From positions 1-8,763 of the forward strand of contig JBLNBX010000239.1 of assembly GCA_050260275.1 (NCBI GenBank): 8,763 nucleotides of DNA, given 5' to 3'. Positions within the stretch are counted from its first letter, which is position 1. Each line of letters starts with the position of its first letter. This document shows, one piece after another, positions 1-7,382 of the stretch. Under the pieces are notes generated by a model. The model was given only the letters and a program-made list of their open reading frames with translations, had not been told where the DNA came from and did not search any database. The translations under genes and the position numbers were made by a program. Origin of the DNA: DATMXS01 sp050260275 (GTDB lineage Bacteria > Acidobacteriota > Terriglobia > Bryobacterales > Bryobacteraceae).

Positions 1-150
1 GGCCATTCCGCATCCCACGAAGGCGAGGTTCATCTTCTCGCTCGGCGGCAGCGCGCCTCCGCGGCCCAGAACCCTGGCGGGCAGAAATGTGAACCCTCCG
101 GCCGCGCCAAGAGCCAGCGCCTTGCGCCGTGTAATTTTCGTTTCGATCAT
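1..150 (-). CDS. Tat-exported Gfo/Idh/MocA family protein, third tandem copy (N-terminal 50 codons only)
   Basis: The gene starts at the ATG at 148-150 and runs off the window at position 1, so only 50 residues are visible. A purine-rich AAAGGAA sequence lies about six bases upstream of the ATG and supports this start. The N-terminus has a twin-arginine signal (TRRKAL at residues 7-12) and a hydrophobic stretch ending near FLPARVLGRGG. It is followed by the first beta strand and glycine-rich loop of a Rossmann fold (NLAFVGCGMA, residues 41-50). It is nearly superimposable on the two upstream copies, including the PPSEKMNLAFVG block, so this is a tandem duplicate. The nucleotide-binding loop reads GCGMA where the other copies read GIGMRG or GIGARG; whether that matters cannot be judged from a fragment. 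It begins 23 bases after the preceding gene and is probably co-transcribed with it. Family assignment is good; substrate is unknown. Confidence 0.85.
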   Translation of the reverse strand, partial: MIETKITRRKALALGAAGGFTFLPARVLGRGGALPPSEKMNLAFVGCGMA

Positions 151-173
151 AGGGGTTCCTTTTTCGTCGATAG

Positions 174-1680
174 CTATTTTGTCAGCTCCCAGCCACGACG
201 ATACGTTCTTGTCACGGCCATTTTGTTGGCCTCTTCGCTGTTCTTGAACCGGCCCGCTTTCCCGTCGTACTCGAGGACTTTTCCCGGCTCGGCGTTAGCG
301 GCGTTGCCGATTATGGCGAGCTCCGACATAAGGCCGCCATACTCGAGACTGGAACTTGCCGGTCTGCCGGCCTTTGCCGAGTCCACCCAGTCCGCCCAGT
401 GGCTCTGTACGCGTGGCAGTGTAGGCGCTGGCCGCTTGTAATCCCTGTTCAGTTCAGGCGGCCAGAGCCGGACTATCTCCGGCGTGCCCCAGCTCACGGC
501 TTGCGACAGATCGGTGGACGCGATGAGCGGCTTGCTGGCATACAGCGCGCCCCACGAGATAGCTCCCTTGCTGCCGAACATAAACCCACCGCCCTGGGCG
601 AGGATCTTGTCAGAGCCTTCCTTCCAGCCGGGTGGCTTCGGAACCTCCAGCTCCTTGTTCGGGCCGTAGTGGAAATACACGTCCACCGGGGGCATCTTGC
701 CGCGAGCCGGGAACGACCATTTGATAACGCCGGACCAGGGGTACACTTCCTTGTTGGTTTTCCAGTCGTAGCCCTCCTCGGGCTGGGCCTCGACGCGATC
801 GGGGTAACCCAGTTCCAGCGCCCACGCAACGGGGTCGACCAGATGGGTCCACATAGTCGCCCGGATTGCCGGTTCCGAAATCCACCCACGCTCGCCACCG
901 GTTCGGGTGATAGATGGGGCTGTAGGGACGCGTTTTCGCCGGCCCCAGGAACAGATCCCAGTCCAATCCTTCGGGCACGGGGTGCCGCTGCGCAAGGAGC
1001 TTCGGAATGTTCTCGTAAGTAACATCCAGCTTCGTCTGCGGCAGCGCTCTGGGTGAACTGGCAGTGTCTTTGTGGAAGATGTGGACCGTTCTGACTTCTC
1101 CGATCGCCCCATCGCGGAACCACTCGACAATGAGCCGGATGTCTTCAGAAGAATGGCCCTGATTACCGACCTGGCCGGTAACCTTGTACTTCTTCTCGAA
1201 CGCGATCATGCGCCGTGCCTCCTCGACCGTGCGGCACATGTTCTTCTCGACGTAAACGTGCTTGCGCATCTTCATCGCTTGGAGCGCGATGCATGCGTGG
1301 GTGTGGTCAGGGGTCGAGATGACCACGCCATCGATATTCTTCTCCTGCTCCTCGAGCATCTTCCGGTAATCGGTATACCGCTTCGCCTGCGGATAGCCCG
1401 CGGCTGTTGCGACCGTCCCGCGCCGGGCCGCTCCCGGACGCCCGCCCGAGGGCGTGCTCCAATCTACATCACATATGGCCACCACGTTCTGGCCCAGGCT
1501 GGCCAGTTCGCTCAGGTTCAGTGCGCCTCGCATCCCGATACCGACGAAGGCGAGGTTCATCTTTTCGCTTGGAGGAGTAGCGCCTCCGCGGCCGAGAACC
1601 CGTGAGGGAAGAAAAGTGAATCCTCCGGCCACCGCGCCGAGAGCCAACGTGCGGCGCCGGGTGATGCCCTTACTGTTCAT
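174..1680 (-). pseudogene. Tat-exported Gfo/Idh/MocA family protein, second tandem copy, frameshifted
   Basis: Reading starts at the ATG at 1678-1680, with a GGCGGAG ribosome binding site about six bases upstream, and ends at the TAG at 174-176. The N-terminal frame gives a twin-arginine signal (ITRRRTLAL, residues 6-14), a Rossmann loop (VGIGMRG, residues 46-52), STPDHTHA (122-129), VEKNMCRT (144-151) and GNQGHS (172-177). It then goes out of frame after GNPGDYVD at about residue 278. The C-terminal part continues in another frame from HLVDPVAWALELGYP to the end (GWELTK). Dropping one base from the GGG run at 845-847 (CCC on the coding strand) restores a continuous protein of about 501 residues that aligns end to end with the intact copy upstream. 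Both halves remain well conserved, so this is either a sequencing or assembly error or a very recent lesion. If real, the product would lack its C-terminal substrate domain. It lies 30 bases after the upstream copy and 23 before the next. Confidence 0.85.
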
Positions 1681-1710
1681 GTTTCGCTCCGCCTTTTCGC
1701 GCGCGACTCC

Positions 1711-3240
1711 TTAGGTTGGCAGCTCCCAGCCCGGGCGATAGGTTCTCTTGAGAACCATCTTGTTCGCCTCTTCGCTGTTCTTGAACCGTCCCGCTTTCGG
1801 GTCGTACTCAAGGATCTTACCCGGCTCCGCGTTGGCGCCGTTTCCGATCAGGGCTATCTCCGACATCACGCCGCCGTAGGACACACCAGAACTGGCCGGC
1901 TTCCCGGCTTTCGCCGCTTCCACCCAATCCGCCCAGTGGTTGGCTGGCCGAGGCAGCGTCGGGTCCGGACGCTTGAACTCCGCGTCCAGCTCCGGCGGCC
2001 AGAGCCGGATCTTCTCCTTTACGCCCCACGTGGCGTTCGCTTGATATCCGCCCGTGGATGCCACCAAAGGATCGCTGGCGAAGAGGGCCCCGAACGTGAT
2101 CGCCCCCTGGCTGCCGAACATGATCCCGCCAATGTTGTTGAAGTTGTGCTCGCCTTCTTTCCAACCCGGCGGCCGCGGAATCGTGTCTTTGTTGAACAAT
2201 CCGTAGTGGTAGTAAACCTCCACCGGCGGCATCTTTCCGCGGGCTGGAAACACCCACCGGATCACGCCGGTCCAAGGGTAGATTTCCTTGTTGGTCTTCC
2301 AGTCGTATCCCTCTTCCGGGTGGGACTCAACCTGCGTCGGATAGCCGAGGTTCAGTGCCCAGAACGGGGCATCAAGCATGTGGTTCAGCAGGTCGCCGGG
2401 ATTGCCGGTGCCGAAATCCAGCCAGGCGCGCCAGCGGTTCGGGTGATAGGCAGGGTTGTAGGGACGAACTGGCGCTGGCCCAAGGAACAGGTCCCATAGC
2501 AACTGGTCGGGAACGGGGTGCTTCTCGGCAAGGATCTTCGGGACATTTTCATAGGTGACCGCAAGCCCGTCTGGCGTCGCAGGCCTCGGTGAACTCGCAG
2601 TTTCGCGGCGGAAGAGATGGACCGTCCTGACATCGCCGATAGCCCCGGCCCGGAACCATTCAACGACCAGCCGCGTGTCCTCAGTGGAGTGTCCCTGATT
2701 GCCCGTCTGCACGGTCACCTTATACTTCTTCTCGAAATCCAGCATGCGCCGCGCCTCTTCGATGGTGCGGCACATGTTCTTCTCGACGAAGACGTGCTTG
2801 CGCCTTTTCATTGCCGCGAGCGCGATGGGAGCGTGAAGGTGGTCGGGAGTGGAGATCACCACCCCGTCGATGTTCTTATCCTCCTCATCGAGCAGCCGGC
2901 GGTAATCGTCATACCGCTTGGCCTTAGGATAGGTCTCGGTCGCCAGCAGAATGGGCGAAAGCCGCGCAGCCGCGCCCAAGCGATTCGGGTCCGGCCCACC
3001 CGGCCTCCTGGATTCCCGGTGGCGCCAGTCCACGTCGCACAACGCCACGATGTTCTGCTGCAGGCTGTTCAGCTCACTGAGGTTCAACGACCCGCGAGCC
3101 CCAATTCCGACAAACGCGAGGTTGAGCTTCTCACTCGGAGGGACGGCGCCCCCGCGGCCGAGCACTCGGGCGGGCAGAAATGTAAAACCCGCAACACCGG
3201 CCCCAGCGGAGATCAGTTCCCGGCGCGATATCTGTTTCAT
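1711..3240 (-). CDS. Tat-exported Gfo/Idh/MocA family NAD(P)-binding protein (oxidoreductase or NAD-dependent glycosidase type)
   Basis: This is the one complete copy, 509 residues. I chose the ATG at 3238-3240 because AGGAAGGAA sits seven bases upstream and because a twin-arginine signal (SRREL, residues 5-9, then a hydrophobic stretch to about 28) begins right there; a longer in-frame start at 3309 would bury it. The Rossmann domain shows the glycine loop VGIGARG (44-50), the acidic strand end CDVDW (68-72), STPDHLHA (130-137), VEKNMCRT (152-159) and TGNQGHS (179-185). The C-terminal domain has the family block YHPNRWRAWLDFGTGNPGD (265-283) and HMLDAPFW (287-294). The usual EKP motif reads EKN. 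It carries about 15 extra residues near 73-103 compared with the second copy. Known members of the superfamily include sugar dehydrogenases and NAD-dependent glycosidases such as GH109. Export by Tat fits folding with bound cofactor and work in the periplasm. Which reaction it performs is not visible. Confidence 0.93.
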   Translation of the reverse strand: MKQISRRELISAGAGVAGFTFLPARVLGRGGAVPPSEKLNLAFVGIGARGSLNLSELNSLQQNIVALCDVDWRHRESRRPGGPDPNRLGAAARLSPILLATETYPKAKRYDDYRRLLDEEDKNIDGVVISTPDHLHAPIALAAMKRRKHVFVEKNMCRTIEEARRMLDFEKKYKVTVQTGNQGHSTEDTRLVVEWFRAGAIGDVRTVHLFRRETASSPRPATPDGLAVTYENVPKILAEKHPVPDQLLWDLFLGPAPVRPYNPAYHPNRWRAWLDFGTGNPGDLLNHMLDAPFWALNLGYPTQVESHPEEGYDWKTNKEIYPWTGVIRWVFPARGKMPPVEVYYHYGLFNKDTIPRPPGWKEGEHNFNNIGGIMFGSQGAITFGALFASDPLVASTGGYQANATWGVKEKIRLWPPELDAEFKRPDPTLPRPANHWADWVEAAKAGKPASSGVSYGGVMSEIALIGNGANAEPGKILEYDPKAGRFKNSEEANKMVLKRTYRPGWELPT

Positions 3241-3337
3241 GTCAACGTTCCTTCCTGGACAGCGGCGGCGATGCAGTGCTCGGATGCGGCCACGGTATCT
3301 CTGCGACACCGCATCGCGAGCTGTGAACCTGCGCCAA

Positions 3338-3374
3338 GTAGGGCGGCTAACAAGCTGTGAGCCGCCCTCCCTAC
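3338..3374 (-). repeat. Inverted repeat (hairpin) between receptor gene and enzyme genes
   Basis: The arms AGGGCGGCT (3340-3348) and AGCCGCCCT (3360-3368) are perfectly complementary over nine bases with an 11-base loop. Outer bases GTAGGG (3338-3343) and CCCTAC (3369-3374) offer an alternative, extended pairing. The hairpin begins two bases past the TGA of the receptor gene on the transcribed strand. No T-run follows it in the direction of transcription, so it does not look like a classical intrinsic terminator. It may partly attenuate readthrough or protect the receptor mRNA end. An 8-base direct repeat, AGCTGTGA, occurs at 3319-3326 and again at 3353-3360. The remainder of the 135-base gap (3241-3375) holds only the ribosome binding site of the next gene. 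Confidence 0.55.
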
Positions 3375-3375
3375 A

Positions 3376-6300
3376 TCAAAACACAACCCGAAGCGATAGC
3401 TGCATCACCCGCGGGTTGGCTGCACTCGTGAACTGCCCGAATGTCGAATCTATCTGGTTCCCTGCGAGATCGAATTTCGCGGTGGAATTCAACCCCGTGA
3501 ACTGCGTGTGGTTGAAAGTGTTGAACGTTTCCCAACGGAACTGCAGGTAGCGCGCTTCGCTGAACAGAGGCACGCGCTTGGTGAGCGACATATCCCAATT
3601 GTTCAGCCCCGGACCGCGCAGAATTCCGTTCCCGGCATTTCCGAAGCTTCCTTTCGGCGTGCGCGCAAACGCATCAGTATTGAAGTTCCGGTAGAACGTC
3701 TTTTCCGACTTAGGCAGCTTCGGGTCGCCAACAACGGTTATGCGAGCTCCCAATGCCGAGCCGGTCGTATCCTCGCCATCGACCGTAGTGAAGGTGGGCG
3801 TGAACGGAGCGCCGGACATGAAGGTAACCATGCCGCTCAGACTCCAATTATCCACCACCCAACCGAGTGGCCTCGATCCCAGCCGCCTCCCGAGGTTCGG
3901 GATGTAGTAAATGTAATTCGCCTTGAATACCTTCGACCTGTCGTTAATCGGCCCGTAGTTCCACTCCCGCGCCGTGAAGTAGGGATTCGAGCCATTGTAG
4001 CCGAGGGATTTCGAGAAGGTGAAGGCCATTCCGAACTGCAGCCCGTTGCTCAGCCGGCGGTTTGCCGACACCTGGAGCGAGTTGTAGTTCGAAGAGTTCG
4101 CGTAGAGTCCGGTATTCAGGCGGTCGTAGCCGTAGTACGGCTTTAGGAAGATGTCCGGAAGGGGTTTCCCTGGCCGGGTGGGATCCTGGTTAGCCGGATC
4201 AAATCGAGCGTACATCGGGATCGAATTTGCATCCACGTTCCCGCCGGTCAGGTGACGCGATAGGGAACCCACATAGGAAGCATCAATGACAGCACCGAAG
4301 ACCTGCTGCTGAATGCCAAAGCTGTACTTCATGACCGAGGTTTGCTTATAGCGCCCGGCCTGCGCATCTGGGCTGGTTGGGCCTATGGTACCGCCGGTCT
4401 GCATGAAAGTGTCGAGGTTGCCGTAATATGCGCGGACCGTGTAGAAGTTCGGCGGATTGCGGAACCCGGACATGAACTGATTGATCGCCGACCGGTCTTT
4501 GAATACTCCGAAACCTCCGCGGATCGCCGTCTTCCCGTTCCCGAAGACGTCGTATGCGAATCCGAAGCGCGGCGCCCAACCGGGGTTGCGAAGGTCTTTT
4601 ATGCTCTTGCTAAGTCCCTGCGTGCCCCCCTCTGCGATGCCGTAGAACGGGTCTCCTGAGTTGGGGACGAACAGACCGATCAACGGCGCCGGGGCGTACG
4701 CACCCGTACGCGGATCCTGGGCGACTCGCCTCCCGCTGGGATCTATGGCAGGCACGTACATCGCCGGCATCTTGCTCTGGTCGTAGTTCGCAAGCACCAT
4801 CGAGTATTGCTTGCCCGCCGACTCCGTCCCGGGAGTCCACCATGACATACGCAGTCCGATATCGAGGGTGAGGCGCGAAGTCACTCTCCAATTGTCCTGC
4901 AGGTACCACTCATAGCTCCACGCCTGCGTGTCGCCGCGATCCCGGTGGTTATCTTCGGAGTAGCTCTGAAAGACGCCGACGAGCGCGTTTGCATAACTGT
5001 GTCCGGTGTCGAAAGGATTGTTGATATCCCGGCTGAAATTGAACGTCCCGTAAATGTTCGTCGGATTCGAGTTGGGGTCGCCTTTCCATATCTTTTCGGC
5101 CATCACGCCGAACTTGAACATGTGCTTGCCCCACACCTTGCTCAGGTTATCGACGATAGACAAATTGCGGTTGATGTTCCGGTAAGGTATCCCGTTCTTT
5201 TGTATGTTGGCGGGGGCCGCCGGAACACTCCCGAACAGAACGTCCGGCATCGTGTCCGGCTCTATCTGGGAATTCCTCTCATGCGTGAACCATTGTGGAA
5301 TGTTCCCCATACGCGAACGTGAGACCTCGGACTGGTCCGCCGCCCACGCGAGCACGTTGCCGCGGTTCACGCCCACTGTAAGGTCATTGATCAGGGTGGG
5401 CGTAAACGTCTGGGTCAGTGACCAGACATGCCCACGGCCGGGTATCGAAGCGACTCCGTTGTAAAGCGGGAAGTTCTGGTTTCCGACCATCCAGTTGCCC
5501 AACGGCAGCGTCTTCTCGTCTGTGTAGTTGATGAGACGGTAGTAGAACCGGAGCGTGGGGGAAATATTGTAATCGGCCCTCAACACTTCCTGACGCCTGG
5601 GATAGCCCGTACTCAGGGAGGTCCGGTAATTGTACCGGTACTGGTTCCCGGGGTTCGGATCCGTGTAATTCGGAGCCGGAAGGATTGACATGATCGCCTG
5701 GCCATACTTGTTCAACCGTGTAGACGGAATCATGTTATCCGCGAACTGCTGGCCGGTGGTGGGATCCTTGATCGGAATTATCTGTCCGTTTACGTCGCGT
5801 GAGTTGGAGAAATCTCCTTTCCTCTCGAGCTCAGTCGGCATCCATGACAGGAAAGTGCCCCAGTTCGTCTTCGTGCCGGTTAGCTCTTGAGAGAAGAAGA
5901 AAAACAGCTTGTCGCGGTTGCTGTTGAACTTGCCGGGGATGTAGATCGGCCCTCCGATCGTGTACCCCGTGATCCGGTACCTGTAAACCGGCCTCTGTAC
6001 GCCGCTGCGATTGTTGAAGAAATTGTTGGCGTTGAGGCTTTCGTGCCGGTAATAGGTATATGCGCCGCCGTGGAAGTCCTGCGTGCCGGTCTTCGTGATT
6101 ACGTTGATATTCGCGGCATTGCGTCCATATTCGGCCTGAAAATTGCTCGTCAGGACTTTTACCTCGGCAATCGAATCCATGTTCGACTGGAAGATTTGAC
6201 CTGTGTTGTTTCCGACGTCCATGGTCATCATCCCGTCAAGCGTCATATTCTTCATGCCGCCGCTATTGCCCATGACGGTGACTGAACCGGAGCCTTGCAG

Positions 6301-6825
6301 GGGATCGACGACCTCTCGGCCGCCGCTCGATGTGTCAATGACTCCGGGGACCATACCGACCAGCGCCAGAAAATCCCTGCCGCGAATCGCAATATCGTTA
6401 ATCTGCTCACCGCTAACCAACCCCGCGCGTTCGGAACTGCTCGTTTGCACCGGCGTGGCTTCGGCCGTGACGCTGATGGTTTCCGTGACCACGCCTACCT
6501 CCATCGTGATCCTGCCGAGGCTGCGAACCTCCTGGGCCGAGACGGCGATATCGCTCATCGATATGCCCTTCATGCCCTCGAGCCGGATATTCAGCGTGTA
6601 GGTACCTGGCGGCACGATGGGAAAATTGAAGCGGCCGTCGAGCGCCGTGGTCGCTACCAGATTGACGTTCGTCGCTCTGTTGACGAGTGTGCACATGGCG
6701 TCCGGCACTGCCGCGCCGGATTGGTCAACAACGGTTCCGACAAGGGAACCGGTGACGTTTTGTGCGCTGGCCGTACTCACGAAAACCAGTGCGGCCGCAA
6801 GTGCAATAAGCCCTAACCCTTTCAT
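3376..6825 (-). CDS. Oar-like TonB-dependent outer-membrane receptor with carboxypeptidase-regulatory-like domain
   Basis: This 1149-residue protein starts at the ATG at 6823-6825. A signal peptide of 21 residues ends at a good ASA cleavage site (19-21). Residues about 23-110 form a carboxypeptidase-regulatory-like beta-sandwich (GSLVGTVVDQSGAAVPDA, then the DGRFNFPIVPPGTYTL segment). ETISVTAEA at 115-123 occupies the position of a TonB-box-like linker. The plug domain follows (about 125-250: IAIRGRDF, LDGMMTMD, EVKVLTSNFQAEYGR, NVITKTGT). The rest is a large beta barrel rich in aromatic and Asn/Gly residues, ending in LSLRVVF with the terminal Phe typical of outer-membrane barrels. The length matches the large Oar-like receptors multiplied in Acidobacteria, which are thought to take up oligosaccharides or other bulky substrates by TonB-driven transport; the ligand here is unknown. 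It is the first gene of the minus-strand unit, so import probably feeds the exported enzymes downstream. No frameshift is seen. Confidence 0.95.
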   Translation of the reverse strand: MKGLGLIALAAALVFVSTASAQNVTGSLVGTVVDQSGAAVPDAMCTLVNRATNVNLVATTALDGRFNFPIVPPGTYTLNIRLEGMKGISMSDIAVSAQEVRSLGRITMEVGVVTETISVTAEATPVQTSSSERAGLVSGEQINDIAIRGRDFLALVGMVPGVIDTSSGGREVVDPLQGSGSVTVMGNSGGMKNMTLDGMMTMDVGNNTGQIFQSNMDSIAEVKVLTSNFQAEYGRNAANINVITKTGTQDFHGGAYTYYRHESLNANNFFNNRSGVQRPVYRYRITGYTIGGPIYIPGKFNSNRDKLFFFFSQELTGTKTNWGTFLSWMPTELERKGDFSNSRDVNGQIIPIKDPTTGQQFADNMIPSTRLNKYGQAIMSILPAPNYTDPNPGNQYRYNYRTSLSTGYPRRQEVLRADYNISPTLRFYYRLINYTDEKTLPLGNWMVGNQNFPLYNGVASIPGRGHVWSLTQTFTPTLINDLTVGVNRGNVLAWAADQSEVSRSRMGNIPQWFTHERNSQIEPDTMPDVLFGSVPAAPANIQKNGIPYRNINRNLSIVDNLSKVWGKHMFKFGVMAEKIWKGDPNSNPTNIYGTFNFSRDINNPFDTGHSYANALVGVFQSYSEDNHRDRGDTQAWSYEWYLQDNWRVTSRLTLDIGLRMSWWTPGTESAGKQYSMVLANYDQSKMPAMYVPAIDPSGRRVAQDPRTGAYAPAPLIGLFVPNSGDPFYGIAEGGTQGLSKSIKDLRNPGWAPRFGFAYDVFGNGKTAIRGGFGVFKDRSAINQFMSGFRNPPNFYTVRAYYGNLDTFMQTGGTIGPTSPDAQAGRYKQTSVMKYSFGIQQQVFGAVIDASYVGSLSRHLTGGNVDANSIPMYARFDPANQDPTRPGKPLPDIFLKPYYGYDRLNTGLYANSSNYNSLQVSANRRLSNGLQFGMAFTFSKSLGYNGSNPYFTAREWNYGPINDRSKVFKANYIYYIPNLGRRLGSRPLGWVVDNWSLSGMVTFMSGAPFTPTFTTVDGEDTTGSALGARITVVGDPKLPKSEKTFYRNFNTDAFARTPKGSFGNAGNGILRGPGLNNWDMSLTKRVPLFSEARYLQFRWETFNTFNHTQFTGLNSTAKFDLAGNQIDSTFGQFTSAANPRVMQLSLRVVF

Positions 6826-6836
6826 TGTTTACGTTA

Positions 6837-6857
6837 CCCCCCCCGCCTCTTCGGCGG
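6837..6857 (-). promoter_or_regulatory. Receptor mRNA leader: hairpin followed by G8 tract serving as ribosome binding site
   Basis: On the coding strand the hairpin CCGCC-GAAGA-GGCGG (plus positions 6857 to 6843) runs straight into a tract of eight G residues (6844-6837), which ends 11 bases before the ATG. No better Shine-Dalgarno sequence is present, so the G tract is the likely ribosome contact. Two of its bases also belong to the hairpin stem. Ribosome access could therefore be affected by folding or by slippage of the homopolymer; this is inference. Confidence 0.35.
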
Positions 6858-6867
6858 CGCATCGGTG

Positions 6868-6881
6868 TCGGCGAACGCCGA
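6868..6881. promoter_or_regulatory. 14-base palindrome upstream of receptor gene
   Basis: TCGGCG-AA-CGCCGA is a perfect six-base inverted repeat around two bases, 43-56 bases upstream of the receptor start. It could be a protein-binding site or a second leader hairpin. Nearby, ACGGCGG occurs twice (6891-6897 and 6902-6908) as a direct repeat. Short GC-rich palindromes arise by chance in such DNA, so confidence is low. Confidence 0.3.
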
Positions 6882-6952
6882 TTTGCGTTCACGGCGGACC
6901 CACGGCGGGGCCCATATCAGGTCTGGCGTGGCACAGGCGGACGTAATTCCGG

Positions 6953-6975
6953 GTGCGAATGGCCGACTATCGCAC
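6953..6975. promoter_or_regulatory. Inverted repeat GTGCGA-N11-TCGCAC, possible operator
   Basis: GTGCGA (6953-6958) and TCGCAC (6970-6975) are exact reverse complements with an 11-base spacer, placing the half-site centres 17 bases apart, about one and a half helical turns. With a two-base offset the symmetry extends into CCGG on both sides (6949-6952 and after 6977). It sits about 130 bases upstream of the receptor start, where an activator or repressor could act. No specific regulator family is assigned. Confidence 0.35.
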
Positions 6976-7143
6976 GACCGGTTGCTTCACGCGCAGTAAC
7001 CGAGTGCCACACTTTGCTCATTCAGTTCAACGAAATGCCCGCTGGCCCGAACCAATTGCGGCCGCTGCTAACCTTCAGGACCGGCCAGCCGGCATGCGAT
7101 TTGCGGGGTATTCTGAGTATTCCCGCCATCTGGATCAAGCTCG

Positions 7144-7162
7144 CGACGGTCCGGGACTGTCG
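7144..7162. promoter_or_regulatory. 19-base palindrome, strongest operator candidate of the divergent region
   Basis: The sequence CGACGGTCC-G-GGACTGTCG is symmetric about position 7153; eight of nine pairs match, the exception being G at 7148 opposite T at 7158. It lies about 320 bases from the receptor start and 220 bases from the start of the divergent gene. Its length and symmetry suit a site for a dimeric DNA-binding protein. Binding partner and function are not shown by the sequence. Confidence 0.4.
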
Positions 7163-7382
7163 GGGTCTGGCTCTAACGTCGGCCAACTGCCGTTAAATCG
7201 ACTGAAACTAGGTGATTTATTTTTCCGAATGCGGCGCCTGCACCGGGCTCGCTGCGCCGGAAACTGCAAGAGGGAACCCAACAGTGGTTAACGTCCTGGC
7301 GGGGTAGGTACCGTTCCCCCGGGGCCCAAAAAGCCGCCTAAATTTGTTACACTTTCCAAACCGGCGGTCAAGCGGGGGTCCA

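Larger units (their letters stand above)
6826..7382. promoter_or_regulatory. Divergent control region between receptor and regulator-like gene
   Basis: About 557 bases separate two divergent start codons, and I find no credible gene here; the open frames present are arginine/proline-rich with no recognisable family. The region must contain promoters for both directions. I see several inverted repeats (listed separately), an AT-rich patch at 7192-7227 unlike the GC-rich surroundings, and a possible plus-strand -10 element TACACT at 7348-7353 without a convincing -35. The -10 candidate lies between CCGCC (7334-7338) and GGCGG (7363-7367), a weak inverted pair that could allow autoregulation. 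No convincing minus-strand sigma-70 promoter was found by eye. Confidence 0.55.

Noticed and set aside
840..860. Programmed ribosomal frameshifting in the second enzyme copy
   Set aside because: No slippery heptamer or downstream structure is evident and the intact paralogue needs none; an indel or sequence error is simpler.
3241..3309. Longer N-terminus (23 extra residues) for the intact enzyme gene
   Set aside because: The added residues are Arg-rich and would sit before the Tat signal. The internal ATG at 3238-3240 has a strong ribosome binding site.
6988..7012. TGGCAC on the minus strand as a sigma-54 promoter for the receptor
   Set aside because: The spacing to the following GC element is wrong for the GG-N10-GC rule, and no sigma-54 activator is visible nearby.
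7108..7122. Direct repeat GTATTC-TGA-GTATTC
   Set aside because: Two short hexamers only, with nothing nearby to connect them to a binding site.
6953..7291. Plus-strand open frame of about 112 codons in the divergent region, overlapping another at 6825-7196
   Set aside because: Composition is Arg/Pro-rich with no recognisable domain or good ribosome site, and it overlaps competing frames and the expected promoters.
7344..7382. TTG start for the regulator-like gene
   Set aside because: No ribosome binding site precedes it, it overlaps a possible -10 element, and the ATG at 7383 has GGGGG upstream.
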